Of a DNA stretch of 64,000 bases, positions 1 to 12,483 are shown piece after piece. A program made the position numbers and the translations under genes. How positions within the stretch are numbered: position 1 is the stretch's first letter; every line of letters starts with the position of its first letter. The DNA is from Albugo candida (taxonomy: Eukaryota > Oomycota > Peronosporomycetes > Albuginales > Albuginaceae): assembly GCA_905220665.1 (NCBI GenBank), contig CAJNAR010000015.1, forward strand, positions 186,001 through 250,000. Reading direction: 5' to 3'. The notes below the pieces were generated by a model, which searched no databases, was not told where the DNA came from, and saw nothing but the letters and a program-made list of their open reading frames with translations.

Positions 1-842
1 TGTTACGCTCGACCACTTACAATTCTCCGATTGATGCTTGGGCAATGGGATGCATCATGGCCGAAATGTTTGCGTTACGGCCTTTGTTCCCCGGTAGTAG
101 TGAGGGCGATCAACTGTACAAGATATGTTCGACTTTAGGAAGCCCGACGCATGCTTCCTGGCCGGAAGGTATGAAGCTTGCGGCTCAGATGAATTATCGT
201 TTCCCACAATTTGTTCCAACTTCACTGGTACAACTCATACCACATGCAAGCCCCGAAGCGATTCACTTGATGGCTGATTTACTACGATATGATCCTCACC
301 AACGGCCTACATGCAGTCAGGCGCTACAATATCCGTTCTTCCAAGTGAATATAAATGCACCGATGCCGTTGACTTGCACAACACCTTACAAAAGCACAGA
401 GCACGAGGCTGTAAAGCCTTTAGAATATGAAGCACATGGAAGTTTTCAACCTTCTTATAACAAGGAGACGTCTGCGGCTGACTATGGAGCAAAAATGCGT
501 CAAAATAGTGGAACGGATTATAAATCTCCCGGACTTTTTTCATCTGGACAAACGCGTTCGAAAGGCGCACTAAATCGGAACACGATAGCAGCCGCAGGGA
601 GTAACTTATTGTCAACAAACTCTTCCGCTCAGCCGCGGATGAATGCTGAAGTACTCAACCAATTCGCACGACCAAACAAGTACGGAGAATCTAGACGCGA
701 AGAACAAGGGAATAGTTCGCTTGATTTCGGGAAGCAAATGTGCGCAAACAATGATATGCAAGCAGCAGGAAGACTTCATTTTGGATCATATGGAGGAAAT
801 GTATCGGGAGGATTACGAGGCTTCAACCGTCCTAAATATTAG
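1..842 (+). CDS. MAK/ICK (RCK)-type serine/threonine kinase, C-terminal part (5' partial)
   Basis: The open frame enters from the left edge (codons from base 3) and ends at TAG 840-842. The first residues ([16 protein letters not shown], then [14 protein letters not shown]) are the APE-proximal and alpha-F part of a CMGC kinase. The string [16 protein letters not shown], followed by WPEG and NYRFPQ, closely follows the male-germ-cell-associated kinase/ICK family rather than CDKs or MAPKs. [13 protein letters not shown] closes the kinase domain near base 355. A Ser/Asn-rich tail of about 160 residues follows, as is usual for RCK kinases. Family members control cilium or flagellum length, which would fit a zoosporic organism (inference). 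The ATP site and activation loop lie outside the window. The next gene is convergent, 324 bp away. Confidence 0.85.
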   Translation, partial: LRSTTYNSPIDAWAMGCIMAEMFALRPLFPGSSEGDQLYKICSTLGSPTHASWPEGMKLAAQMNYRFPQFVPTSLVQLIPHASPEAIHLMADLLRYDPHQRPTCSQALQYPFFQVNINAPMPLTCTTPYKSTEHEAVKPLEYEAHGSFQPSYNKETSAADYGAKMRQNSGTDYKSPGLFSSGQTRSKGALNRNTIAAAGSNLLSTNSSAQPRMNAEVLNQFARPNKYGESRREEQGNSSLDFGKQMCANNDMQAAGRLHFGSYGGNVSGGLRGFNRPKY

Positions 843-1166
843 GTCGAATTTAGTGTTTGTAAAACTTAGATTTTGATTATTGACAACACATTACTTACTT
901 GCGATACGGAGCCTACCACGGGTACACAGAGTACTTGGAACCCTGGCTATGTATCTTGCGTGTGTTACAAATTTTAGCCAATGTGAGATCTTAATTACAG
1001 TGGAAACGAAATTAATTGCAGTTGGGATCTCTGGAAACGAAATCACGTGGTGATCTAACACCATCGTGGCTCGAGTAGTGAGGCTGAAGCAATATCAATT
1101 TTACAGTTGAACTCATTATCGTAGCTAATTGATTTCGACGATTAAGCGACAGCCAAAACGCATGTC
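843..1166. other. Intergenic, between convergent genes
   Basis: These 324 bp separate two convergent stop codons and should hold both 3' UTRs. I see no ORF with family resemblance and no repeat. Confidence 0.6.
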
Positions 1167-2012
1167 TCAGCCTGAAATCGACGTATACGCGTAACGTCGT
1201 TGAATCCTCTGTGAGCGAACAACCATCACCATAGCAACCAGTGCTACGAAAACACTGGCCGCCAGAATTGCCGATACACCAAATGCCCATTTGCTTTGAT
1301 CTTCGGTCTCAGCCATCAACTGAAGGTTGTCATTCGATACGGACGATTGAGCTCGCACAATAGTACGCCTCCATGGCCGTGTTGGAAACTTGTCCAGCAT
1401 GTAATCGTAATACTCGATAGATAATCCCGAAGTTTCATTGAAAAGCGGATTTCCACCAACATAAGATGTTCCATACTGATCACCGTAACGGTTTAATTCA
1501 TTTTGGGAGATCCAGTCTGCAATGTGCGCTTTTTCTTCATCATTGATTGCATTCGTCACCAGCTTCATGAATTTGCTAGAATCCTGGCCGCTACCACCGA
1601 TTTGGTTCATCAGACGACGCAATTTTTCCGTGATCGAGGTCAGCTCTGTTACATTTTCCCATAGTCTCTCGTATATCAAAACGACGTACACTTTGGGCTG
1701 TGTACACTCGACACACTTTTGTAGTCCCGAGTCGGATTCAGCATTACATCCTTCAATGTTATACTCGTAATTCATCCCTGCGACGACTTGACTCCTAAAC
1801 GAAAAAATATTGTTGATACACATGGACGGGACCAAATTGTTGGATGAGGCCGAAGCGTTTTTTAGAACGCGCATCAAACGGTCTTCCGCCACCGCATCCA
1901 CTTCGTCTTGTTTCCACCCACCCACCACCACTTGTGATCTTGTACCAGTATGTAGAATGACTGCAAATGCAAACGCAGATGCAAGAAACGTAGTATTCAT
2001 TGTGTACTTCAT
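1167..2012 (-). CDS. Cystatin-like, membrane-anchored cysteine protease inhibitor candidate
   Basis: 281 residues. The frame stays open upstream to about 2153, but the ATG at 2010-2012 is preferred because it begins a signal peptide (MKYTMNTTFLASAFAFAVIL). The mature N-terminus has a VVVGGW stretch, and about 70 residues later SQVVAG (codons near 1776-1790) fits the cystatin QxVxG loop. A YVVLIYERLW strand sits where a cystatin second hairpin would be. Cysteines cluster around the fold. Beyond it come about 130 residues of unknown function, then a transmembrane helix (FGVSAILAASVFVALVAMV) and a short basic tail. Oomycetes secrete cystatin-like inhibitors against host papain-like proteases (EPIC family). 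This one is predicted to be tethered, so it might instead act at the cell surface or in the secretory pathway. The fold call rests on motifs only. Confidence 0.6.
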   Translation of the reverse strand: MKYTMNTTFLASAFAFAVILHTGTRSQVVVGGWKQDEVDAVAEDRLMRVLKNASASSNNLVPSMCINNIFSFRSQVVAGMNYEYNIEGCNAESDSGLQKCVECTQPKVYVVLIYERLWENVTELTSITEKLRRLMNQIGGSGQDSSKFMKLVTNAINDEEKAHIADWISQNELNRYGDQYGTSYVGGNPLFNETSGLSIEYYDYMLDKFPTRPWRRTIVRAQSSVSNDNLQLMAETEDQSKWAFGVSAILAASVFVALVAMVMVVRSQRIQRRYAYTSISG

Positions 2013-3588
2013 CGCAACTTTCAAACTGACGACTGCTGTAGTTTTTTTTATATCATGCTGGTCGGATTGGCCAAAAGTAATTTGATGTATAAGCCACCAG
2101 CATATAGCCGTTTCATTTTTGGTAAATCTCATCATGGTCGGAGATTTCATCAAAGCTCATCAGTGATAGCATGCCATTCAGTCCACATTTTTTTACCTGT
2201 ACCTTACTGCCAGCTTGTGTGTTAATCAAGACGTTATTATTTGCATGTGTTCGATGCACCTTTACTGGAAAGCGATACTCTGATTGGTCAAATACGATAC
2301 AGCTGTAAAGGCACGCATAGTACATGCAGAGAGTTCATAATGAGAATATAGAAGATCGGTGAGAAAAACGGGCTGGCTGATTATAACGTGTTACCATTTA
2401 TTCGTTACGATAAGAATCTTCTGTATATATAGTACACAAAATCGTTCATATAGCCGCATAAAACAAAAATATAACGCTTTAAGCATCAATACAATTCGTT
2501 GACAGCGGGAAGCATGACATTGAAAATTATACCGTCGATGATTTAAGAACGCGATCGCTTTGGCGAAACGAGAAACTGTAAACCTCTAAACTTGGCTCTG
2601 TCTTAATGATAAGAAGTGATGGATGCGGTAAAGCTTCGCAGCATGAACCATATTATAATATTTCGCAGAGGTTCATCCAATCAAGTAGATTCATGTCGTA
2701 ATCGCACTTTAAAGTTCGAACGTGTCAATACTGTAATAATATCCTCAGGTAGAATTTCGGTTGATATTTGCATCATTGAACTTTTGTAAAAAAAAACTCT
2801 CGTCGATTGCGTTTTTGAGTCAACGATATACGATTGCCAGCAACGTCAACAGAGTATGCGCTCCCATCGCAAAGATGCAAAACAGCTTCTTCGCCATTGT
2901 GCAGGTAGAATACTACTTCAAGTAATAGAAAGCAACGATTCACCTATCTTAATAAGTTACGCTTGCACTGTGTTGTAATATTAAGTGACTACTTAGTCAG
3001 TCACCATTCTTGTGAAATTGTTCTATTATTCTGGCAAGCATCCTGCATTTGGCATAACAGCCGTTCGCAGGGTCCAATAAGATCGACATATCGTCTTGAT
3101 AAGCGATATCACATGATTATGTGCATGATATCTCCACTTCATTTATCGTACTAACTGATCCGCTAGAAAGCAAGAAATCGGAATGGATAATCTTCGTATT
3201 TTCCAAGTATACATTCATAACTTCACTAATCTTGGCAGTATGAGGATTTTGTTCCAGTCTACTGCATTGCCAAGGCATAACAGGGATGTTCGATGAACCG
3301 ATGAGTTTCGTGCCTGGATCAGTCCAACAAGAAGTACGTAGGACATCACAACCCATGTAACAGGATGTCATTACCACACTATTTTCTCTACTGATTCAAG
3401 TGCGAGCTTTTTGCTGACAAGTGCGACATACAACGGATCGATCGTGATGATTGGTAAAGATTACGCCTACGGCACCGTCATCTATCCATTTCCATGCTCG
3501 CCATCACATTTTCCTGTCGTCCTGTTTGCTGTTAAATGGATTGCGGCTATAATATCTATACTGTGGCATCCATCTTCTAACACGAGGC
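2013..3588. other. Gene-poor interval upstream of the cystatin-like gene
   Basis: About 1.6 kb of AT-rich sequence up to the left LTR of retroelement A. Only short ORFs without recognisable motifs are present. A 25-codon minus-strand ORF (2820-2897) encodes a hydrophobic, signal-like peptide but has no convincing continuation. The promoter of the minus-strand cystatin-like gene should lie just right of 2012. Confidence 0.5.
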
Positions 3589-3793
3589 TGTATAACGAAA
3601 GCGCAACTACGTCTCAGTGCTGAAAATTGGAAAGTTATATTAAGAGTTAAACCACTGTTAAGAATGAATGTATATATCCCCTCATAAACTGATCGCTCCT
3701 TCCAGATAGTTCGAAGACCACTGTCTATGCAAGTTGCCCTTTTTTTAGTTGCCCTTTTCACAACATAACCGTAGTGATGCGTAATCCGATGCA
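3589..3793 (-). repeat. Element A, 3' LTR (left copy)
   Basis: A 205-bp copy beginning TGTATAACG and ending GATGCA on the plus strand, so the LTR is TG...CA when read on the minus strand. It contains the intact, uninterrupted version of the site CCTTCCAGATAGTTCG (about 3705-3720) into which B inserted in the other LTR. The repeated GTTGCCC(T)n segment explains why it is 15 bp longer than its partner. Confidence 0.92.
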
Positions 3794-3803
3794 CTCCCCT
3801 TCA
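3794..3803 (-). promoter_or_regulatory. Element A polypurine tract
   Basis: On the minus strand a purine run AAGGGGAG directly abuts the 3' LTR start TGCATCGG. This is the expected position of the plus-strand primer of an LTR retrotransposon. Element B has the same arrangement. Confidence 0.75.
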
Positions 3804-6800
3804 ACTTGCATTCTCGCGAATTCCACCTTCATTGCGTAGTTGCAGTAATTGCGGTGCACCAAGTGGCGTCGTCAGGTAATCAGCAAGCTGCACAGCTGAC
3901 GAGATATGCTTGAGCTGGATCTCGCCTTGTTCAACGTGATCCCGAACAAAATGCATCCTGAGGTCAATGTGTTTAGCTCTTGGTGTATAGCCTTGATTCG
4001 TCGCAATACGTATCGCTGACTTGTTGTTCATGTGCACTGTAGTCGCGGTCTTGCACGTGACATCCATCTCTTTGAGCAAGTAACGAATCCATATAATTTC
4101 TTGTGTAGCAAGTGCCAGTGCCATATATTCCGCTTCAGCAGATGACAAAGCTACCGAAGTTTGGCGTTTGCTTTTGTATACGACAACCGTGTCACCGAGC
4201 AAAATCAATATGCCAGATGTAGTTCGACGAGTCTTCTTGTCCTTCCCCGATTCGCGTCACAGTACGCCCGAAGTATAATCTTGTTGTCGTCCGATTTCTT
4301 GTACGTGATTCCGTGCGAGTTTGCTCCCATAAGATAGTATAAAAAGCGTACAGCCGCACGCCAGTGCATCTGTCGTGGCTGCTCCAAGTACTGCGATAAC
4401 ACTGACACCACATAGCTAATATCTGGTCGCGTTGCGTTCGCAATATAAAACAGCAAACCGACCAATTTGCGGTACGAAGTGCTGTCTTTAAGCACTGAGT
4501 GTGACTCATCAGGAGTCAAGTCCTGGCCTGTATTGATAGGATTGCGAACTGCATAGGCCCCACTTTGCTCAAACTTCGAGACCAACTTCGCATAAATTGG
4601 GACTGTTTCAACACCAACTCCCCTTTTTCTCGTGAATAGTTCACTTCCATCCCAAATAAATCGCGCAGCTCCAATTGACTTGACAGTAAAATGAACTGTT
4701 AATTCCTTGTAGATCGTGTCTACCTCAGCATCTGACTTGCTTCCAACTAAAATGTCGTCCACATACAAGACTATGTATGTGAGTGACTTGATGTTTGCAT
4801 GATTGCATCGAACAAAAATACATGTGTCTGCTCGACATTGTTCGAATCCCATAGTAGACAACACGGAGCATATTTTCTTGTGCCAGACCGCAGCCGCTTG
4901 TTTCAACTCATATAAGCTGCGTCGTAATTTGCACACCATTCCAAGTGCAATCTCAGCTCCAAGCGGTGGCTCCATGAAAACTTCTTCTTCCAAGTCACCA
5001 TTTAGAAATGCCGTTTCCACTCAAATTGTCGGATTACGTATTGCATGCTGCAACAAACCGACAGAAACATGCGAATCGTATTTGAGCATGCAACAGGTGA
5101 ATATGTGTCGAAGTAATCAAAGCCATGCGTTTGCAAATATTCGAGGGCAAACAAACGTTCTTTGTAACGAGCGATATCACCGTTTTCATCGTACTTATGC
5201 CCAAATACCCACTTGTGACCTATGACCTTGGCACCGGAAGGACGGTAGACAACATCCCATGTGTAGTTCTTACAATGAGCTTTAAGTTCTGCTTGAATAG
5301 CTTCTTTCCATTGTTCTTCGTTCGTTGACTGCAACGCTTCTCGAAAATTCATCGGTACATCAGTGGCAGAAAAAAAGCGAACTTTCGTCACCGTGACGTT
5401 TGGATTCCGGCTCGACCCGTTTGCTATATACCGGCGATTCATCAGTCAGGAGTGGAAGATTTACACTATCATCGTCAAAGCCATCATTAGTGAGTAGATG
5501 AGATGATATAGAAGAACGATAAGGCCTTTAGTTAGACCCCGAGTATAACTGAAGTCAGGTATCTGGAGGGTGGAAATCTGCACAACGTACAATAGCTCGT
5601 GACGGATCAGGTATTCCTGGAAGCATGTGTGTACCATTATTGCCACTTCCAACGACAGTTTCGCTTGGTGTACGATCTGTCATTGAATCGGTTGTGCTGA
5701 TTGGTTGTATATCTGTGCGCCCCCCCCCCACAATCGGAACCATTTATAAGGTGTGTAACTGATTGAGATTTCCAGACGCATCCACAACCATGTCTTGTCA
5801 GCTCGTACCATGTCAGCGGTGGCATCGACGTCCATATCCTCAGCATCTTTATGATTGTTCGAAGCGGTTACGCCCACGTTCACTTCGTCGCTTTCATCAT
5901 GAAAGTGTTTGCATTGAGCAAAAGACTCACTTGAAACAACAACATGTTTGTACCAAATTGGAGGTCGCTCATCTAACGTAACGGATCTAGTGATTACCAA
6001 TTGTTCTCTCACCAGGTCCCATACTCGGTATCCCTTAGATGTGTCCGAATACCCAAGAAAATAAATTTGTTTGCTTCGCTGTCCCATTTAGTTCGCTTGC
6101 AATCCGCGACTCGTGCATATCCAGTAGAATCAAATACACGGAAATAACTCAGGTCTGGCTTGGACCCATACAGCGTTTCATACGGACTAGTATTAGAGCG
6201 CGCAGTATTCGGAATTCGATTGATGGTGTAGGCAGCCGTCATAGTCGCTTCACCCCACCAGATACGATCTATTTCCATGTGGTACAACAATCAGCGGGCC
6301 ATCTCGAAAAGGGTTCGATTCATCCTCTCTGCTGACCCGTTTTGTTGCGAATTGTATGGCACGCTTGTCTGGTGGAGAATACCTTGATCTGCACAGTACT
6401 TGTTGAAACGATGATTCGTAAACTCCCCACCATTGGCGCTTCGGATGCACTTAATCTTGCAATCCGTTTGCGTCTCCACCATAACACGAAACGCTTTAAA
6501 TCGTTCCAAAACTTGGGACTTGGCAAGTATACGTAGACAATCGGCTGTAATCGTCAATAAATTTGAGTACGTATAGAGCCCCACCCTTCGACTTCGGACT
6601 CATAGGTCCCATAAGATCAGTGTGTACGATTTCACGAGGTCGCTTCGTTTTTACTTCACTGCCTGAAGTATGACTGAACGGGCTGTTCGTCAATTTTCCA
6701 CGCGCGCATCCATCACATACACCGCTATCAGATGCAACGACTCCTGAAATACCATCGCAAGCCTTTATCGCTTGCAAGATCTTGTTTGTAGACACATGAC

Positions 6801-8063
6801 CTAGGCGACTATGCCGTAGTCCATTAGTTTCATTTCTTGTAAATCTGCTCTCAGCTTGGTGTGCCTCCAATGTGACATGTTGTTTCACATTCCACACAAA
6901 CAGCTTTCCCACTCGTTCAATTACTGCTACAGTCACTTCTTCACTCACCAGTAATGCTTCATCGCGTCTAAACTGAACCAGGACACCTCGGGCTGTCAGC
7001 GCTGGTACAGACACAAGTTTCTTGTCTAGTCCAGGCACATGTAACACCTCTGTTAGCTTGATTGTGCGACCATTTTCGAGTATAAATCGTACTGCGCCTG
7101 TTCCGTGTGCCTGTAACTTCTGTCCATTCGCCACAGTGATGCAAGTAGGGGTACTTAAATCTTCATATTCCATGAATTCACGCTTTTCATCAGTGGTGTG
7201 ACGACTCGCCCCACTCACTATCCAGCAACCAAGTCGAACTCGAAATTGTTTCGTCACTGGATGCCGAAAAAACAAATTCATCACCAGGTCCCGATGGTTT
7301 CACGTTGCGACACTGCGATCTTTTGTGACCGTGCCGTCCACATTTAAAACACTTGCCTTGAAAACTAGCATTAGACTGTCCTCTTCTAGAATTTTGGTGG
7401 CGAACTCTATGTTCTTCTTGTCCACGGTGTCCTCGCTTTCCTTGAAAGCGTCGAGGTTCATTACGCTGAAAATGTGCCTTGAAAGCGGTTTTCTTCTTGT
7501 CGCGCCTCCGAAGAGTGTCATATTCCCGGCGGAGCATCTCTTTTGCGTCCAGCAGTGTCACTTTGCTATGTGCCTCAATAATGCGCACCATATCATCATA
7601 TTCGGATGATAAATTTCCCAAAACAAAAATCAGCTTTTCATCATCACCCATGCTATCACCCCGGCCCTAAGCTTTAGACACAGTTCATAAATTTTAGTAG
7701 ATGATCCATAAGACCGGCACCAGTCTGCATCACAAACTCATGTAATTGCTTTCGAAGTTGCACTCCGGTTGTGAAGGTCTTTCTTCGCAAAGAACGTCTT
7801 TATAACCTCCCAAGCCTCAATAGCCGACTCACATTTCCGAGCCATACACTGATAGGTTGAAGAGAGCAGCTTCACCAGCACAGCCAAAGCCTTCATGTCG
7901 GCGACTTTCCATTCGGGATGCTCCTGCAGCACTGCCGGTCTGGCTTGATCATAACGTGATACAACAGGTCTTTGCGCGCGAGGGTCATGCGTGCATTGAA
8001 TTCCCACATGAAATAGTTATCATCCGTGAGGATGTCATTGGGAGCAAATGTGTTTGGGCTCAT
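3801..8063 (-). pseudogene. Element A gag-pol remnant (Copia), frameshifted
   Basis: Read on the minus strand. Gag starts at ATG 8061-8063 (MSPN...). A frame change follows near 7960, and the CCHC knuckle (CX2CX4HX4C) lies near 7310-7355. The protease active site DSGAS near 7210-7225 is split by a 4-bp duplication. Then come GAG-pre-integrase (HSRLGHV, about 6800), integrase (about 6660-6010, in several frames), reverse transcriptase (5442-4400, YVDD box near 4760) and RNase H (SSAEAEYMAL near 4135, ending at 3801). Coding runs in at least six separate frames with no continuous polyprotein, so the element is dead as an autonomous unit. Product: Ty1/Copia polyprotein. Confidence 0.9.
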
Positions 8064-8067
8064 AACC
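8056..8067 (-). other. Element A primer-binding site
   Basis: Minus-strand GGTTATGAGCCC lies directly inside the 5' LTR. It is complementary to the anticodon stem-loop of eukaryotic initiator tRNA-Met (GGGCUCAUAACC) rather than to the tRNA 3' end. Drosophila copia is known to prime with a half tRNA-iMet cut in the anticodon loop. The gag ATG (8061-8063) lies inside this site. Confidence 0.8.
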
Positions 8068-8184
8068 TATAACGAAAGCACAACTACTTCTCAGTGCTGA
8101 AAAATGGTAAGTTATATTAAGAGTTAAAAACACTGTTAAGAATGAATGCATAAATCCCTCATAAACTGATCGCTCTTTCCAGAT
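8068..8184 (-). repeat. Element A, 5' LTR (right copy), inner part
   Basis: Matches 3591-3711 of the left LTR (TATAACGAAAGC onward) and stops at CCAGAT, where element B begins. The terminal TG present in the left copy is missing here, probably by a 2-bp deletion. Confidence 0.9.
8180..8184. repeat. Target-site duplication of element B, left copy (CAGAT)
   Basis: CAGAT precedes element B. The identical CAGAT at 12630-12634 follows it, and the uninterrupted LTR copy of element A contains a single CAGAT. Five base pairs is the normal Copia duplication length. Confidence 0.92.
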
Positions 8185-8328
8185 TATAGATAATCTGTAA
8201 CCAGCGACACCCAGTGAGCTTTAATCCGGAAGTACTTATATTAGGTCCTTAGTTCACCTAACAGTTAATCTAAGCCTTTACAAACTACCGCATCTTATCT
8301 GCACATCCGTTATGTTCAATATCCAACA
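8185..8328 (-). repeat. Element B, 3' LTR (left copy)
   Basis: 144 bp, ending ATCCAACA on the plus strand (TGTTGGAT at the LTR start on the minus strand). The other end reads TATAGATAATC where the right copy has TGTAGATAATC, so the terminal CA of the LTR (minus sense) has mutated to TA. A minus-strand purine run (GAGGGGGAG) abuts it at 8329-8337 as the polypurine tract. Confidence 0.92.
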
Positions 8329-8329
8329 C

Positions 8330-11300
8330 TCCCCCTCAACATACTTGAACGGATTCCACTTGCCTTGATGAGGTGCTCGAAGTGTTTTGTCGATATTGAC
8401 TGTGTCAAGAAGCCGGCTAGTTGCAGTATCGTTGGAATGTAGTCCATTCGGATAACTGCTGATTTAATGTGCTGGCGAATAAAATGATGCCTGATGTCGA
8501 TATGCTTCGCTCGACTCTGATAACCATTGTTTGTTGCAATTGCGATTGCGCTCTTATTAAAGTTGGATAGGCCTGTCGAACTGTTGTTCCATTATCTCGC
8601 AATAGCTGCTTCACCCATATAATTTCTTGCACGCACGCGGACATTGCCATGTATTCAGCTTCAACTGAGCTAAGTAATGCTCTTTTGCAGTCGGGATTTG
8701 TATACAACTGGAGTTCCATTTATCACGACAATAATGCCTGGTGTTGAACGTCGATCATCGTGACTGCCTACCCAATCTGAATGGCTGTAGGCTATGACCA
8801 TCAATTCTTCATTTTCACCGGTAAATATTAAACCAAGTTTCGAGTTGTCTTCAGATATCTGAGGACTCGAATCCCTGCATTCCAGTGGGCCATACACGGC
8901 CTCTCCAAGAATCGACTTAATTCACATACTGCAAATGCTAAGTTTGGTCTGGTGCTCATTGCGATATAAAGTAGGGATCCAATCAACGAACGATATGGCC
9001 TGTTCTTTGTTTTTCAGGCGTTCATCTTCACTTAATGTCTTTGTCAGTTTTTGACTTGTGCAAGTTGGATTGCAAACAGGAACTGACTTCTCTTGGCCGA
9101 ATTTCCCAACCATTCGTTTTATATCAGCCTTCTGTTACAAGTGCATCACTTTCATTTTGTTGTCGTACGATGATTCCATACCCAAAATGCACTTGGCGCA
9201 CCCAATCTCTTCGTTGTGAATATTCGGGCAAGTAGTTCGCTGATGCCTTCTATCACATCAATTGATTTTGCTGAAATCAACATGTCATCCACATAGAGTG
9301 CGATATACACGAAATTTGTTTGTTCAGGGCGAACGAGAATACATGAGTCGGATCTGCGTTGCTTGAACCCAAGCTCCAAGAAAACTTTAGAGATAGTCCT
9401 GTACCATACTGTTGATGCTTGCTTCAATCCATATAAACTTCGTTGCAGTTTGCACAGTTGACCCGGGTTGATTTCAATCCTGGTGGTGGCCACATGTACA
9501 CATCTTCTTCCAAATATCCATTAATAAATGCTGTGTCCACATCATACTGGTGAATTTCCTAACCAAGTTGTACACAGACACTGAGGAATACTCTGATCGA
9601 ACTAGTGCTTGCAACTGGAGCACAAGTTTCCTTATAGTCGACTCCGGCTGTTTGTCGAAATCCTTGCGCAACTAGTCGTGCTTTATATCTCTGAATTGCA
9701 CCATGTTCGTCTCGCTTGATTGCAAACACCCTTTTACACCCGATCACTTTTTGGTCTTTTGGACGATCTACTATTTTCCATGTCTTCTTTTCATCCAATG
9801 ACTTAAACTCTGATGCTATCGCATCTTTCCACTGGACAGCTTCACCGTTTTGAAAAGCTACCTGATATGTTGTAGGGCTTTCAATGGCTGCGTTTGCTTG
9901 CTCAGACGTAAGTCGCAGTCGCTTTGACTCTCGATTGGCTTCATCATAATCGAATTGATTTTCATCTGCATATGTAATGATAGCATCGCTGAACCTACTT
10001 GCTGGTGGTGTTCGGTGGCGACGTCGGGGAACTATGCAAGTGTCGTGATTATGCGAATACTCATCCATTTCGATTCTCCCCCTCGAGACAATATTGGTTT
10101 CTGGACGTTGACTATGAGTAGTAACTTGGCGGGGAGGTACTGGAATAAGTTCTCGAGCATAATTTTCATCCACCTCCATGGAGGAAGGGCCGGCAGCGTC
10201 GTGATCCAAAGGTACTAAGTGTGTGTCGGATCGTCCAGGTACCGCAAGTTGGTGATTTTGGTAAGGTTGGCCAGCTTGATCAATTTCCATAAATTGAGGT
10301 TCCTGAGACTCGATCCGTGCACATATGGAGTACGATGATCATCATTAAAGAGTTCCAGTCTTGAAGTCATTTCAGGGTTTTGGATTACTTGAACATACTT
10401 GGTCTGGTTTACTTCTGTTGGGTGAGTACTTCGGGATATCTCTACTCGCTTGTTCGATATGTTGAATACCCGATACGCTTTCGAGTCGTCAGCAATCCCA
10501 GGAATAAGCATGAGTAGGCCTTCGCGTCTAGTTTAGATTGCTTCAACTTGTCGATATGTGCAAAGCCAGTAGATCCAAAAACACGGAGATGACTGAGATC
10601 TGGCTTTTCTTTGAAATAAATTTCCATTGGTGTGGAGTAGGGTCGAAGACTGTTGGAACGCAATTTGTGATGTATGCTGCGGTACTGACAGCTTTTGCCC
10701 ATCACTCTTTTGCTACATTCTTGTGCTCCAGCATTGCACGAGCTCTTTTCATGAGTCTGCGGCTCATTCGTTCCGCCAAACCATTCTGTTGCGGTGAGAA
10801 CGGGGACGTTGTCTGATGGACTATTCTGTTTCGTCTACACTCTTCCTCGAACCGCCGGTTCACAAACTCTGTACCGCAATCCGTACGTATACACTTGATC
10901 CTGTTGTTGGTTTGGCGTTCCATCATGGCTTTTTATTGGATGAAATAATCGAACACTTGCTATTTTGTCCATAGAAAGTAAACTTTGACCAATCGTGAGT
11001 ATAGGCGATAAGCGTCAATTATATCGAGAACCACCTGCTGATGTTGTTTTCATCGGCCCAATGAGATCACTGTGAGCTATTTGTATCACTTCCGTTGTCT
11101 TCACCTCATTGCTCTTTGCCTTGGGAAATGGTTTCACCGATGATTTTCCCTTTGCACAACTCGCGCAAACCTCATCTTTGCTATCAGCATCGTGAATCGA
11201 ACGTTCTTTCACTTCGACTCCGGTGGAGCATTCTTGCGTTTGTTGAAGTTGAGCCAATGGCAGATGCCCAAACGAGCATGCCATATTTCCCAGTCTTGAC

Positions 11301-12483
11301 TGTCTTCACTAGAAGATGCCACCGAAGCCGTTTCGGTTGGTATCCTTGGGAGTGCATGTAGCTTTTACATCTTCCCACTCCGCTTTATACGTATAATCGT
11401 CTTGTTCTCTGACTTAATCTCGCACCAGTTGTTGTCGAAAGAGACATTTAGTCCACGGGTCACTAATGCGGGTATTGATAGTAGCCGTCGGTCCAATTTT
11501 GGAACGTACAACACGTCATGAATGGTGACATGTTCACCATTGCTGAGACTAACCGGTATTGAGCCAGTACTAACAGCTTCGACTGTAGTTCCATTTGCGA
11601 TTGATATTTTGATTGGACTTTCCAGATACATCAGTGCTACAAATTCTGACTTGTCATAGCTCATATGACTGCTCGCCCCGCTGTCCAAAAGCCAGTCATT
11701 CTTCTTTTGGGCAGTAATTGCCATAAACGCATGATCGTTCCGGCTTGAACGTCCTTTTTCTTTGCTTCGTTGAAAACATTCGGCTTCTCTGTGTCCACGC
11801 TTTCCACAGTTAGAACATTTCCCATTAAACGCGCTCCTGTTGATTCGAGCATTGTTGAGTCTTGTCTTCGAAAACGTTTCTCTTGTTGCCTTCAGTGTAA
11901 CCTCCTTTGATTCCGTTTTCTGCATATTGTCCAACTCTCGGGGAATAATTTCACGCGCACTCATCAAGTCGATTCCAGGCATGTTTTCCAGGATTCGTGT
12001 GATGTGTTCATAGTCTTCAGACAGACTACAAAAAGCACCACGAGCATTTTCTGCTCATCCATCACGTCCCCGATAGACGACATGCTCATCGCTAGTTCAT
12101 CGAGCTTCATCATATGCTCCATCAAGCTGCCCCCTTTCCATCTTGAAGTCGTGCAGCTGACGTCGCACTTGCACTCGATTGTGTAAACTTTTCCGAACAA
12201 AAAAGTCCTTTAATGTATCCCAAAGCTGCCTCCTCGATGTCGTATTTCGGATCATCGACTGGTATTGAGTGCTGAGCGTCATCGACAATATGGAAAAGGC
12301 CTTCAAGTCGTTCGCTCTCCAGACTGCCACCGCTGTATCGTCCTCGCTCTTGACGTATACTGGTCCGTCGATATGGTCCAGTAGCCCCTTCCTCGCCAGT
12401 CTCATGCGCGCGTTGAACTCCCAATAAAAGTAGTTGTCGTCTCTGAGCACGTCATTGCTCGAATCTGCTGCATTTGGGCTCAT
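8330..12483 (-). pseudogene. Element B gag-pol remnant (Copia), frameshifted
   Basis: Gag begins at ATG 12481-12483 and is broken by a frame change near 12110-12190. The CCHC knuckle (CSNCGKRGHREAEC) is near 11790-11830. The protease motif WLLDSGASSHM near 11660-11695 is intact. GAG-pre-integrase is near 11270-11130. Integrase shows HSDLIGPM (about 11060) and IRTDCGTEF (about 10880). The reverse transcriptase N-part is 10290-9559, and YVDD lies near 9290. RNase H is near 8690-8600, and the C-terminal tail runs down to about 8335. Several frameshifts prevent a continuous polyprotein. Confidence 0.9.

Noticed and set aside
2820..2897. 25-codon minus-strand ORF with a signal-peptide-like sequence (MAKKLFCIFAMGAHTLLTLL)
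   Set aside because: Possible splice continuation gives only about eleven more residues before a stop; no supporting motif, so it is not called as a gene.
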